DNA of 64,000 bases from JAFDVL01 sp964631865. Its GTDB lineage: Bacteria; Acidobacteriota; Blastocatellia; RBC074. The notes under the pieces are model-generated. The model had not been told where the DNA came from. It did not search any database and worked only from the letters and a program-made list of their open reading frames with translations. Both the position numbers and the translations under genes were made by a program. How positions within the stretch are numbered: position 1 is the first letter of the stretch; each line of letters begins with the position of its first letter. The stretch covers positions 1 through 64,000 of the forward strand of contig CAZWAK010000009.1 in NCBI GenBank assembly GCA_964631865.1, in the 5' to 3' direction. Below are positions 28,032-36,857 of the stretch, piece after piece.

Positions 28032-28103
28032 GTGGCGCGATTTCCCAAATCGCGTGTTTCAGCCAGGACCGCGCGCGATTTGGCAAATCGCGCGCGCGCC
28101 CAC
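28032..28103. repeat. Paired palindromic repeat in the gap before the Hfq-like gene
   Basis: Two copies of the GCGATTTG-type palindrome, one with a CCC centre and one with GGC, lie inverted around a short core with GTGG/CCAC ends. The preceding stretch from 27881 also holds an ATTTCAC..GTGAAAT hairpin (about 27916-27941). No gene was seen between 27881 and 28174. Confidence 0.75.
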
Positions 28104-28140
28104 GCAAATAACTTAGTTTACAAAGAGCTTACTACATTCA

Positions 28141-28172
28141 CCACGCGCCCCAAGCGTGGTGTGGATTGAAAC
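28141..28172 (+). promoter_or_regulatory. Hairpin resembling a CRISPR repeat in the leader of the Hfq-like gene
   Basis: CCACGC (28141-28146) pairs with GCGTGG (28154-28159), followed by TGTGGATTGAAAC. This looks like the 3' end and stem of a type I-C CRISPR repeat, but only one copy exists, with no spacers or cas genes. It ends two bases before the ATG at 28175, so it would place a hairpin in the ribosome-binding region. Confidence 0.45.
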
Positions 28173-28174
28173 GC

Positions 28175-28516
28175 ATGGCTAATTTCAATAAATCCCGTTT
28201 TGGTTCGAGACCCGGGCCCCCGTCCAAAGGCAAGTCTCACAAAAAGAAAAAAGGCAAGAAGAAACATGCGCGCCGCGCGCCGAAAGCGCCGCCCGCGCCG
28301 AAGGTCATCAATTACGAAGAGACCGGGCAGGAAGCCGCATATTTGAAAACGCTGATTGACACCGAAAAACCCGTGGTCGTCGTGCTGCGCACGGGCGAGA
28401 AGTTGCGCGGCATCGTGCGCTATTACGACCGCGATGTGTTCAGTCTCGGCCCGGCAGACGGCGGCCCGAAACTCTTCTTGCGCAAAACAGGCGTGCGCTA
28501 TCTCTACGAAGAGTAG
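28175..28516 (+). CDS. Hfq/Sm-like protein with a lysine-rich N-terminal tail
   Basis: A 113-residue protein. Residues 1-45 are very basic (KKKKGKKK and Pro/Ala stretches) and probably disordered. Residues about 52-112 follow the Sm-fold pattern of Hfq: helix EAAYLKTLIDTEKP, strands VVVVLRTGEKLRGIVRYYDRD, and a last strand with LFLRKTGVRYL. In Hfq the corresponding blocks are a helix, V-NG-KL-G-I--FD, and a KHA-containing strand; the KHA is replaced here by RKTG. It could bind RNA. The assignment is from pattern only. The ATG at 28175 is used; a TTG nine bases upstream is in frame but lies in the hairpin. Confidence 0.6.
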   Translation: MANFNKSRFGSRPGPPSKGKSHKKKKGKKKHARRAPKAPPAPKVINYEETGQEAAYLKTLIDTEKPVVVVLRTGEKLRGIVRYYDRDVFSLGPADGGPKLFLRKTGVRYLYEE

Positions 28517-28735
28517 TAAGGCCTGGCATTCTGCTTTCGGTCAAACGACGCGAAGGATTTCCCCCAACCAATTGTGATCGGTTTTGTCTCGCCGAACTAC
28601 GTCTGAACTCCCTATTTGGACTGCCCCTGGAGCGCGTTTACCATGCCTAGCAAAAAGAAAGCCAAGCCCGTCAGTACCCGTAAAATTCGGCTCAAGAAAA
28701 GCCCTGTCGTGGCGAATCTAAGGAGTAAAGGAAAG

Positions 28736-29308
28736 ATGAGTGAACGTAACTTGCCCGCGGCACCGACTGACCCCGCGGCGGCGGCGTTGGTCACGGCTTC
28801 GTCCCCCGACGAAAGCCTCGATAAAGTGCGGGATATTTTGTTTGGCGCGCAATCGCGCGAATTCGAGCGCCGCTTTGCCGTCCTGGAAGAAGAGTTGCGC
28901 CGCAAGACTGCCGAAGCGCGCGCCGAAGCCCATCAACGACTTGAAGCCCTCGAAGCCCAATTGCGACAGGAGGTCGAACAACTCACCCGCCGCCTGCAAG
29001 CCGAACACGAAGCGCGCACCGAAACCATCAACGCGACGACCGCCGAATTACATAAGCTGACGCGACAACTCGACGACAAGATTACAGACTTGTCACAGCA
29101 CTCGACGGATGTGCAGGAAGACATCCGCCAACAACTCGTGGACGAAGCCAAATTGCTGACCAAGCAAATCGAACAACAGTCCGACGATTTGCAGGCCGCG
29201 CTCAATCACGAAGTTGAGCAATTAGATCAAGCCAAGCTGAATCGAGCGGACATTTCTCACCTGTTCAGCGAAATGGCCAAGCGGTTTCTGGGCGAGAAAA
29301 GTAAGTAG
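28736..29308 (+). CDS. Coiled-coil protein of the GTPase/OmpA module
   Basis: A 190-residue soluble protein, mostly coiled coil (about residues 25-175, with regular Leu/Glu/Gln heptads such as LEALEAQLRQEVEQLTRRLQ). It has no signal peptide or membrane segment. The ATG at 28736 has a good AAGGAG site; an alternative ATG at 28643 would add a 31-residue basic tail. It precedes the OmpA-domain membrane protein, the small GTPase and the kinase on the same strand, so it may be a cytosolic scaffold or effector of that module. I do not recognise a family. Confidence 0.7.
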   Translation: MSERNLPAAPTDPAAAALVTASSPDESLDKVRDILFGAQSREFERRFAVLEEELRRKTAEARAEAHQRLEALEAQLRQEVEQLTRRLQAEHEARTETINATTAELHKLTRQLDDKITDLSQHSTDVQEDIRQQLVDEAKLLTKQIEQQSDDLQAALNHEVEQLDQAKLNRADISHLFSEMAKRFLGEKSK

Positions 29309-29312
29309 GGGT

Positions 29313-29418
29313 GGTCGGTGGTCGGTGGCTGGTGGTCGGGCACCAGTTCTTGATCGCTCACAGCTTTGTGCTTGCTCCTACCAATCACCGACCACCGACC
29401 ACCGACCACCGACCACCA
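29313..29418. repeat. Inverted heptamer arrays between coiled-coil and OmpA genes
   Basis: The left array (29313-29337) of GGTCGGT-type units and the right array (29386-29418) of the complementary ACCGACC-type units flank a core of about 48 bases. The arrays can form a long near-perfect stem. The right array ends four bases before the OmpA-protein ATG. Confidence 0.9.
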
Positions 29419-29421
29419 ACT

Positions 29422-31185
29422 ATGAATGATCCATCGGTTCATCAGGTCGCGGATGAGGTTCCTGCCCAAGTGCATCGCGTCAACGGGGCGGACGCAGAAC
29501 GCGAGTCGGCGGCGGCGCAGTTGCGTGAGTTGCAAAACCTCCTGTTCAATGCGGAGCATCAGGCGCAACTGGCGCAATTACGTTCCGAGTGGGAAGACCC
29601 CGGACATCTCGTGCCGCGTGTCAGCCAGGTCTTGCCCGATGCCATTGCGCAACGCTCGTCCGAAGATCAGCAATTGACCGAAGCGATGTCGCCGTATGTG
29701 GTCGAATCCATCAAACACGCGGCGCAGCACAATCCCGAACGGATTTCCGAGGCCATCTTCCCGATTCTCGGCCCAGCCATTCGCAAGGCCATCGCGCAGG
29801 CTTTCAATAACCTGACCGTCACGATCAATCAAACACTGCAACACAGCTTTTCGGTGCGCGGTTTGAAATGGCGCTGGGAAGCGATGAAGACGGGCAAAAC
29901 CTTTGCGGAAGTGGTTTTGTATCACTCGTTGGTTTATCGCATCGAACAGGTGTTGTTGATTCATCGTCCGTCGGGCATCGTGCTGCTGCACGCGGAAGTG
30001 GACACCGTCAAAGCGCAAGACCCTGAACTGGTTTCGGGGATGCTGACGGCGATTCAGGATTTTTTTCAAGACTCGTTTGGCACGGGCGAAAGCAATCAGC
30101 CCAACTTCATTTCCCCGGAACTCAAAATCCTGACCGAGTCCGGCCCCAGAGCGTTGCTCGCCTGCGTTTTGCGCGGCACGCCGCCGCCCGAACTGCAAGA
30201 AGAAATGCAGGAAACCATCGAGCAGGTTCATCGCGAGCGCGGCGAAGAGTTGAGCACGTTCGATGGCGATACGACGCCGTACGAGGTTTGCCGTCCGTTG
30301 TTGGAAGAACATCTGAAGTTCCGCTATCAACCGTTTGCCGATCCCGAAAAACAGAAAGCCCCGAAGGCGTTGCTGGCGGCGTTGAGTGTGTTGTTGCTGG
30401 CGCTGGGCATCGGGGGATTTTTTGCGCTGCGAGATCGCCTGCGGTGGAATGCCTATTTGGAAAAGTTGCAAGCGACGCCGGGCGTTGTTGTGACGGAAGC
30501 CGACCGAGGCTGGCGCAGATATTCGCTCACGGGTTTGCGCGATTCGTTGGCTGTTGATCCTGTCCAAATGATGTCGGAATTTCAGCTTGATCCCGCCAAA
30601 TTGGACGCGCAGTGGAAAGCATATCAAGCGCCGGAACTGGCCGAAGCGCGCGCGAAAAAACTGCTGAATCCGCCCGCTGGCGTTACTTTGACAATGAGGG
30701 ATGGTATTCTTTGGGCGACCGGATCGGCGTCTCAGCAGTGGATTTCAGAGTCGAAAAAGCTTGCGCCTTTTATCCCTGGTATTTCCCAATTGCAATGGAA
30801 CGACGCGGATGAGGTGGCGCGACTACAGCAGGAAATCGAGAGCCTGTCGGTTCACTACGTGGTGAACGAAACCAAGCCGCTGCCCGGTCAGGAAGAAGTG
30901 CTCACGACGCTCGCGCAACGACTGACTCGACTGGATGAGTTGGCCCAACAATCCAACCGCTCCGTCACGGTCAAAATCGTCGGGCACACCGATTCTTCCG
31001 GCACGAAAGAGAACAATCAAGCGTTAAGCCAGGAACGCGCGCGGCACGCCCAGGCGCAACTGGAAGCGCGTGTCAGTCCATTGAAAAACACGAAATTTGT
31101 GGCGGAGGGCGTACAGGATCGGCAGCCGCTGGTCGGCAGCCCGGACGCCAATCGGCGCGTTTCGTTCAAGGTCGAAGTAAAGTAA
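29422..31185 (+). CDS. Inner-membrane protein with cytosolic longin-like region and periplasmic OmpA domain
   Basis: A 587-residue protein with no signal peptide. Residues 1-310 are cytosolic: a conserved-looking helical block (SEAIFPILGPAIRKAIAQAF) and a region (about 165-255: VLLIHRPSGIVLLHAEVD, then MLTAIQDFFQDSF) that resembles a longin/roadblock-type sensor fold. One transmembrane helix lies at about 315-336. The periplasmic part has a BON-like segment (about 345-445) and an OmpA peptidoglycan-binding domain with VGHTDSSG and LSQERARHAQAQL. It could link a cytosolic GTPase to the cell wall. The ATG at 29422 avoids the repeat array. Confidence 0.82.
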   Translation: MNDPSVHQVADEVPAQVHRVNGADAERESAAAQLRELQNLLFNAEHQAQLAQLRSEWEDPGHLVPRVSQVLPDAIAQRSSEDQQLTEAMSPYVVESIKHAAQHNPERISEAIFPILGPAIRKAIAQAFNNLTVTINQTLQHSFSVRGLKWRWEAMKTGKTFAEVVLYHSLVYRIEQVLLIHRPSGIVLLHAEVDTVKAQDPELVSGMLTAIQDFFQDSFGTGESNQPNFISPELKILTESGPRALLACVLRGTPPPELQEEMQETIEQVHRERGEELSTFDGDTTPYEVCRPLLEEHLKFRYQPFADPEKQKAPKALLAALSVLLLALGIGGFFALRDRLRWNAYLEKLQATPGVVVTEADRGWRRYSLTGLRDSLAVDPVQMMSEFQLDPAKLDAQWKAYQAPELAEARAKKLLNPPAGVTLTMRDGILWATGSASQQWISESKKLAPFIPGISQLQWNDADEVARLQQEIESLSVHYVVNETKPLPGQEEVLTTLAQRLTRLDELAQQSNRSVTVKIVGHTDSSGTKENNQALSQERARHAQAQLEARVSPLKNTKFVAEGVQDRQPLVGSPDANRRVSFKVEVK

Positions 31186-31193
31186 CTGGTCGG

Positions 31194-31268
31194 TTTGGGT
31201 GCGCACGCATCCTGCGTGCTGATGGGCAAAATGCAAAAGCTTGCACGCAAGATGCGTGCGCACCCAAA
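31194..31268. repeat. Long inverted repeat between OmpA and GTPase genes
   Basis: Two 26-bp arms (31194-31219 and 31243-31268) match with one mismatch around a 23-base core. The stem ends 15 bases before the GTPase ATG. It could attenuate or separate expression of the downstream genes. Confidence 0.85.
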
Positions 31269-31283
31269 AGAAAGTCTCGATCC

Positions 31284-31775
31284 ATGCTTCAGAAAAAAAT
31301 CTGCATGCTCGGTTCGTTTGCGGTGGGCAAAACCAGCCTCGTGGCGCGCTTTGTCCGCAGCATTTATTCCGAGAAATATCACACGACGGTCGGCGTCAAG
31401 ATTGACAAGAAACAGGTGCAGGTCGAAGACAAGTTGGTCAATTTGATCTTGTGGGATTTGTACGGCGAAGACGAGTTTCAGAAAGTTCACATGTCGTATC
31501 TGCGCGGCGCGTCCGGCTATTTGCTGGTGATTGATGGCACGCGGCGCGAAACGCTCGACAAGGCGTTGATCTTGCAACAACGCACCGAAGAAGCCGTCGG
31601 TAAGCTGCCGTTCGTCGTCGTGATGAACAAAGTGGATTTAAAAGACACGTGGGAAATTGATGACCGCACGATTGATGACTTGGTGAACAAAGGCTGGCCC
31701 GTGTTTCACAGCAGCGCGAAGACGGGGCTGGGCGTGGAAGAAGCCTTTACGCTGTTGGCCAAACAAATGCTGTAA
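31284..31775 (+). CDS. Ras/Rab-like small GTPase
   Basis: A 163-residue single-domain GTPase. The G1 loop is GSFAVGKTS (10-18), switch I has TTVG (34-37), G3 is WDLYGED (57-63), G4 is NKVD (115-118) and G5 is SAKTG. Glu62 replaces the Gln that helps hydrolysis in Ras and Rab, which suggests slow or partner-dependent turnover. Bacterial Ras-like proteins of the MglA/Rup kind act in polarity and motility. It overlaps the kinase start by one base (TAATG), so the two are coupled. The upstream OmpA protein has a longin-like region, the fold class of many GTPase partners. Confidence 0.92.
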   Translation: MLQKKICMLGSFAVGKTSLVARFVRSIYSEKYHTTVGVKIDKKQVQVEDKLVNLILWDLYGEDEFQKVHMSYLRGASGYLLVIDGTRRETLDKALILQQRTEEAVGKLPFVVVMNKVDLKDTWEIDDRTIDDLVNKGWPVFHSSAKTGLGVEEAFTLLAKQML

Positions 31776-32893
31776 TGCAAGTTATGGGTGAGGCAATTCT
31801 GACAGATTTATTGGCGGTGCTGGATGTGATGGTGGTGGAACGTCTGCCAGATGGTTCATTCACAGTGATCGGCGCGACGCCGGCCTGGTTTGCGTGGCTC
31901 TACACTGATGCCGCCGCGAACCCACCGCATTTGCGCCTCGATCTGACGTCGCCGTTTCTGGAAAACTTTTTGGTGGATGCCAACGCCTTTTGGAACGAGT
32001 CGCGCCCCGGACAACTGAAATCAGGTTCGTGGGAAGAAAAAGGGCCGTCGGGCAAAGAAGATCATCTCGAAGCGATGGCGCTGTGCCTGGGCGAGCGCAA
32101 GATTTTGCTGATTGAACTGTTGGGCGTCGCGCACGAAGAGCGGCGGCGCTTGTTGCAAATCGCCCGCGAAAAGGCGCTGCTGCAAACGCAACTCCTCAAA
32201 GAAACACAGAAAAAAGAAATCCTGTTGCACTGCATCGCACACGATCTGGTCAGTTTGCTGACGGGCATAAAAGTTTCGTTCTCGCTGCTGGGTTCGGAAA
32301 GCCTGTCGCCAACGGGCAAAGACTATCTCACGATGGGGCAGCGCCAATCCGCGCAACAAGAGCGGTTGGTGAACGACATCGTACAGGCGTTTTCCGCCGA
32401 GATGGAATCGCTCGACCCGTTCAAATTGGAAGCGGACAAAGCGCCTGATCTGCTGAGTTGCACGCGCTCTGTGCTCAACGAACTGACCGCGACGGCTTCG
32501 TTGCACAAGGTCAATTTGCAACTCGATCCCAACACCGATTGTCACCGCGCGTGGAAAGTCATCGGCGAACGAATGCGTTTGCAACGGGTGATTCTGAATC
32601 TCGTCGAAAATGCCTTGCGCGTCGGCCCGCCGTTTTCGGTCGTCAACGTCAGTTTGCGCGATGAAGGTTCGCACCTCGTCCTCAACGTAGAAGACGAAGG
32701 CCCCGGCGTAGCGGGCGAATTGGCGGGTACGTTATTTCAGAAATTCGCGCAGGCCAAAAGCGGACAGTACGGCTTTGGGTTGTACTTCTGTCGCGTGATG
32801 GCCGAGCGCTGGGGCGGTAGCATTGGCTATGCGCCACGCCCGCAACGGGGTTCACGGTTTTGGGTGAAGTTGCCGAAACTCATCTCGAATTGA
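31775..32893 (+). CDS. Soluble histidine kinase of the GTPase module
   Basis: A 372-residue kinase without membrane segments. Residues 1-125 form a PAS-like sensor region. A coiled linker leads to the H box HCIAHDLVSLLTGI (His156). The ATPase domain has the N box (LQRVILNLVENALRVG), DEGPGV, and YGFGLYFCRVMAERWGG with GSRFWVKLP. It would phosphorylate an unlinked regulator, since no receiver gene follows. The start overlaps the GTPase stop; ATG at 31784 is an alternative. Confidence 0.9.
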   Translation: MQVMGEAILTDLLAVLDVMVVERLPDGSFTVIGATPAWFAWLYTDAAANPPHLRLDLTSPFLENFLVDANAFWNESRPGQLKSGSWEEKGPSGKEDHLEAMALCLGERKILLIELLGVAHEERRRLLQIAREKALLQTQLLKETQKKEILLHCIAHDLVSLLTGIKVSFSLLGSESLSPTGKDYLTMGQRQSAQQERLVNDIVQAFSAEMESLDPFKLEADKAPDLLSCTRSVLNELTATASLHKVNLQLDPNTDCHRAWKVIGERMRLQRVILNLVENALRVGPPFSVVNVSLRDEGSHLVLNVEDEGPGVAGELAGTLFQKFAQAKSGQYGFGLYFCRVMAERWGGSIGYAPRPQRGSRFWVKLPKLISN

Positions 32894-32905
32894 TATGCTC
32901 GCCGT

Positions 32906-33736
32906 ATGAAATCAATGTTCAGTTTATGGTTGCTTTTGTTGCTTTCAGCTTGTGGCGGGACGAGTGTTCCCGTTCAAGTGACTTCTCCGACAAGCGCGAG
33001 TGCATCTGCCGAAGCGCCGATGTACACGTACGAAATCGTCAACACGTACCCGCACGATCCGAAATCATTCACGCAAGGGTTAGTCTTCGACAACGGCATT
33101 TTTTATGAGAGTTCGGGCTTGAACGCAGAACATAATGGGCATTCGAGTTTGCGCAAAGTTGAAGTCATGACCGGCAAAGTGCTCAAAAAAATTGATGTCC
33201 CCGAACCGTACTTTGCGGAAGGGCTGGCGCTGTTCGAGGGTAAGCTGTTTCAACTCACCTGGAAGGATCACAAAGGCTTCATTTACGACCGCGATACGTT
33301 CGAGGCCAAAGGCGAATTCCGCTACAGCGGCGAAGGCTGGGGGCTAACGCACGATGGAAAATCGTTGATTCTGAGTGATGGTTCGCATCAACTCCGCTTC
33401 CTTGATCCGACGACGTTTCAAGAACAACGCCGCATCAGTGTCTATGACCGCGACGGTCGCGTTGAAGAACTCAACGAACTGGAATATGTCAAAGGCGAGA
33501 TTTTCGCCAACCTCTGGGGCTATCGCCGCCAAGAGCACGAAGGGCTGGTCGTCCGAGTTGATCCGAAAGACGGCAAGATTCTCGGCTGGATTGACCTGCG
33601 CGGCTTGAAAGCCAAACAGGACGGCCCCGAAGCCGACGTGCTCAACGGCATCGCCTACGACCCGGCGCAGGATCGGTTATATGTGACGGGCAAGAAATGG
33701 TCGAAGCTGTTTGAGATTCGGCTCAAGAAAAAATGA
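32906..33736 (+). CDS. Glutaminyl-peptide cyclotransferase (lipoprotein)
   Basis: A 276-residue predicted lipoprotein (LLLLSACGG, Cys16) of the plant/bacterial glutamine cyclotransferase family, which forms pyroglutamate at protein N-termini. The family pattern is a five-bladed propeller; here NTYPHDPKSFTQGLVF, the FAEGLALFEGKLFQLTWK and GWGLTHDGKSLILSDGS segments are clear, as is NELEYVKGEIFANLW. It is expected in the periplasm or the outer-membrane inner face. The stop overlaps comEA by four bases (ATGA). Confidence 0.92.
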   Translation: MKSMFSLWLLLLLSACGGTSVPVQVTSPTSASASAEAPMYTYEIVNTYPHDPKSFTQGLVFDNGIFYESSGLNAEHNGHSSLRKVEVMTGKVLKKIDVPEPYFAEGLALFEGKLFQLTWKDHKGFIYDRDTFEAKGEFRYSGEGWGLTHDGKSLILSDGSHQLRFLDPTTFQEQRRISVYDRDGRVEELNELEYVKGEIFANLWGYRRQEHEGLVVRVDPKDGKILGWIDLRGLKAKQDGPEADVLNGIAYDPAQDRLYVTGKKWSKLFEIRLKKK

Positions 33737-34047
33737 ATGGAATACGGATGCAACGGACCTGGCAAATCAAGACAGATGGAAAATCTGTTCGTATCAGTGT
33801 TATCTGTTTGATCTGTATTCTATTGTGTTTTGCAACGACTGATGCCCAAGCGCAGGAACGCATCAACCTCAATACCGCTTCTGCCGCCGAGTTGATGCGC
33901 TTGCCCTACGTGGGCCAAACCGTTGCCCACCGCATCCTCGAACATCGCCGCAAACACGGCGACTTCAAACGCCCGCAAGACCTCATCATCATCAAAGGCC
34001 TGAGCGCGAAACGTTACCGCCAGATCGCGCACCTCATTCGCATTTGA
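33733..34047 (+). CDS. comEA: ComEA-like helix-hairpin-helix DNA-binding protein
   Basis: A 104-residue protein with an N-terminal hydrophobic signal or anchor (about 19-40) and a double helix-hairpin-helix domain: INLNTASAAELMRLPYVGQ, then HRRKHGDFKRPQDLIIIKGLS. ComEA binds incoming DNA in the periplasm and hands it to ComEC. The convergent comEC gene follows directly, with 3' ends overlapping by 14 bp. It is coupled to the upstream cyclotransferase gene by an ATGA overlap. Confidence 0.9.
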   Translation: MNGIRMQRTWQIKTDGKSVRISVICLICILLCFATTDAQAQERINLNTASAAELMRLPYVGQTVAHRILEHRRKHGDFKRPQDLIIIKGLSAKRYRQIAHLIRI

Positions 34048-36802
34048 CGAACGTCTGCACTCGCAAATCGTTTCCATCCGTCGAAATCGTAATCGCACCG
34101 CAACGACTGGTTTGCAGTATGCGCGCGCCGATGGCTTGCAAGCCGTTCATCGTTTCTGCGTGCGGATGATCGAACGGACTCGGATGTGCGACCGAAATGA
34201 CCGCGATGGTGGGTTGCGCGCGTTGCAAGAAGGCCGCTGTCGAAGAACTCCGCGAGCCGTGATGCGCGACTTTCAGCACATCGGTTTTCAAATCTTCAGG
34301 TTCAGCGATGAGTCGCGCTTCGATTTCTTTTTCAATATCGCCTGTGAGCAAAAACACGCGCTGCCCGAAGCGCAAGCGCAACGTCAGCGATTGATTGTTC
34401 GCGGCTTGTGGCGCAGACAACGCATCCCGAAACGGCGTCAAGACTTCCACCCGTACACCGTCAATGTCCAAATGATCGCCGCGCGCCATCGAACTGAGCG
34501 GTGCGCCTGCATAATTCGCGGCGTCACGAAACGCCTCGAATTGCTGGTCATCGCTCGGAATCACGCCGGTCAACGCTGCGCCAATCGCAAAGCTTTTGCC
34601 GATGTCCGCAAAACCTTGCACGTGATCGGAATGCCCGTGACTCGCCGCGATGAAGTCCAATCGCTTGATGCCGCGCTGCCACAAATACGGCGACACGGCA
34701 GCTTCGCCGATGCTCAAGCGATCTTCGACAAACACCTCTTCGCCCTCCGTCATTGCTAAATCCGTCGGGATGCGTCCGCCGCTGTCGAGCAGCATCAGCT
34801 TGCCCTGCGGAAACGCAAGCAACATCGCATCGCCTTGCCCGACATCGAGGAACGTCACGCTCAATCGCCCGCGCGCAAATGCGTGCGAATGCGGATGCCA
34901 AATCAACACGACAACGAAGCTGAGCAACGCCAACGCACAAAGGCCCAAAGCAACTTGTAACCCTCTGCGAAGCCTCGGCGAGACCTCTGCGCCTCTGCGG
35001 TGAAGCAATAACGGATGCCACAGGCTCAACGCCACAATCAAAACAAACACCAAGGCAAAATACGCCGCATACATCCACGCCGCATTGGCTCCATAATCGG
35101 GCACGCGAAAATTTAGCTTGCGCCACACGAGCAACCAGTCCGCCGCGTGCGCCGTCGCCCAACCAATGCCATTCACGACGCAGGCTGCCTTCACGGCTAC
35201 ACTGCCGATCACCGCATAAGCTAATAAATACGCGGCTCCGGCGATCATCAGCGCAAACATCAACGCGCCCTGCAACGCATTCGTGAGCGGCGACACAAAC
35301 GACACGCGATGAAATTGCGCGATCATCATCGGCAGCAATCCAATCTGTACGACGACCGTTGCCAGCAATGTTGTGGCTATCCAACGAAGCGCCCATTGTA
35401 AGATTCGTTTGCGCTTCGTCGCACTCAACCATTTCGCCGCGCGCACTTTTTCGAGGCGATAGCGAATCGGTGCTTTGTGCATCTCATCCTGAAATTCGGC
35501 TTCGTTCCAATGCAAAACTTCGGCGCACCACTTCAACCAACGCGGCGCGCGCGGCGGATACGGCGTGAGCGCAGACGGCTGCCATGCGCCGAGATGTTTG
35601 ATGCGTTCGAGCAACGGTACAGTCACGAGCACGATCATCGCTACGGTCAAAAACGAAAGCTGAAAGCCCGGATTGAAAAGATCGCGCGGCTGCCACGTGA
35701 GCAACACCAACGCCGACGCCGCCAACGTGTTCGCGCCCGGCGAGGTGCGAAAAATCAATTGCCCGATCAGCACGAACGTCAGCATCACCGTCGCCCGCGT
35801 GATCGCTGGTTGCGCGCCAATCATCAATGCGTATGCCCACAACAACGCAACCATCAACGCACAGCGCAGCCAGCGTGATTTGAATAATTTTGTCGTCAAC
35901 CACGAAACAACCAGCGCGATCATCGCGACGTGCAAGCCCGAAATTACAAGCAGGTGAAACGTGCCGCCGATACGAAACGATTCGGCTGTTTCCTGCGACA
36001 GAAAATGTTGATTGCCGAATAATGCCGCCGCCAAAATGCCCGCCGTCGGTTGTGTGAAGCTGCGCAAAATCACGGCAATGGCGTTCGCCCGAAGCGCGTA
36101 CAAAACACTGAGTACGCGATGGCGCTGGCCTTCGCCTAATCGCTCAATTAGCAATGCGCTCTTAATCAACCCGGTCGCATCGTAGCCACGATATGCCAAC
36201 ATTTCGTCAAAATCCGTCGCGCCCGGATTGCGAAAGCCTTGCGATTTGCGCAAGTGCGTCAACGCACGAATCTGCGTGCCATACGCCAATTGCAGCGCGT
36301 CGTATTCGGCACGATCCTGGGCTTCATTGAACGGCACAACAAACCGCACTGTGCCGGAAGCCATTTGCTCGTTGCCGAATGTCGCCAGTTTTTCCAGCGC
36401 CACTTCCAAATACATTCGATCTGGCGCAAGCTCCGGCGCAGCCGCAATCACGCCCCAGATTTCGACCGGTTCTTCGGCTTGAATCACGCCGCGCTCGAAG
36501 AGGATTTTGACGCGATGGCTGGCGACACTGGCTTCTTGCAACGACCACAACCATCCGCCGCAAGCAACACAATTCGCCAATAAAATCAGGGTGATGAGCG
36601 CATCACGTCGCCATTGCCATCGTTTGATAGCAAGCAAAATTGCAGCCACGACAAATAATCCAATCGCTGCCGCAAGCCACGATTGGAGATTGGAAATTAG
36701 AGAATACGCCGCCGCGAGTTCGCCTAAAATAAACGCGACCGCGCAATAAACAAGCGGTTGCTCCTGCACGCTGAGTTGTGCAAAGGCGAGGCGACGGGGC
36801 AT
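34034..36802 (-). CDS. comEC: DNA-uptake channel protein ComEC/Rec2
   Basis: A 922-residue inner-membrane protein that brings single-stranded DNA into the cytosol in natural transformation. It has N-terminal membrane helices and a DUF4131-like OB part, the competence domain with FHLLVISGLHVAMIAL, many membrane segments, and a C-terminal metallo-beta-lactamase domain with HGHSDH, LTGDIE and VAHHGSRSS. The full three-part structure is present. The gene is convergent with comEA. Confidence 0.96.
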   Translation of the reverse strand: MPRRLAFAQLSVQEQPLVYCAVAFILGELAAAYSLISNLQSWLAAAIGLFVVAAILLAIKRWQWRRDALITLILLANCVACGGWLWSLQEASVASHRVKILFERGVIQAEEPVEIWGVIAAAPELAPDRMYLEVALEKLATFGNEQMASGTVRFVVPFNEAQDRAEYDALQLAYGTQIRALTHLRKSQGFRNPGATDFDEMLAYRGYDATGLIKSALLIERLGEGQRHRVLSVLYALRANAIAVILRSFTQPTAGILAAALFGNQHFLSQETAESFRIGGTFHLLVISGLHVAMIALVVSWLTTKLFKSRWLRCALMVALLWAYALMIGAQPAITRATVMLTFVLIGQLIFRTSPGANTLAASALVLLTWQPRDLFNPGFQLSFLTVAMIVLVTVPLLERIKHLGAWQPSALTPYPPRAPRWLKWCAEVLHWNEAEFQDEMHKAPIRYRLEKVRAAKWLSATKRKRILQWALRWIATTLLATVVVQIGLLPMMIAQFHRVSFVSPLTNALQGALMFALMIAGAAYLLAYAVIGSVAVKAACVVNGIGWATAHAADWLLVWRKLNFRVPDYGANAAWMYAAYFALVFVLIVALSLWHPLLLHRRGAEVSPRLRRGLQVALGLCALALLSFVVVLIWHPHSHAFARGRLSVTFLDVGQGDAMLLAFPQGKLMLLDSGGRIPTDLAMTEGEEVFVEDRLSIGEAAVSPYLWQRGIKRLDFIAASHGHSDHVQGFADIGKSFAIGAALTGVIPSDDQQFEAFRDAANYAGAPLSSMARGDHLDIDGVRVEVLTPFRDALSAPQAANNQSLTLRLRFGQRVFLLTGDIEKEIEARLIAEPEDLKTDVLKVAHHGSRSSSTAAFLQRAQPTIAVISVAHPSPFDHPHAETMNGLQAIGARILQTSRCGAITISTDGNDLRVQTFVKCE

Positions 36803-36813
36803 AAGAAATGTAC

Positions 36814-36832
36814 GACAGGCGGCTCGCCTGTC
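36814..36832. promoter_or_regulatory. Perfect hairpin in the comEC leader
   Basis: GACAGGCG (36814-36821) pairs perfectly with CGCCTGTC (36825-36832) over a three-base loop, 12 bases upstream of the comEC ATG. It could hold back translation or bind a regulator. Confidence 0.45.
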
Positions 36833-36857
36833 AGGCTGTTTCGGTTTCGGTACAAAT

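Noticed and set aside
28141..28172. A CRISPR array
   Set aside because: Only one repeat-like unit, no second copy at 60-75 bp spacing, and no cas genes in the window.
29313..29418. Heptamer arrays as a short CRISPR or VNTR-coded protein
   Set aside because: Units are 7 bp without spacers, and the frame reading through them upstream of 29422 encodes only repeat-derived residues ahead of a better start.
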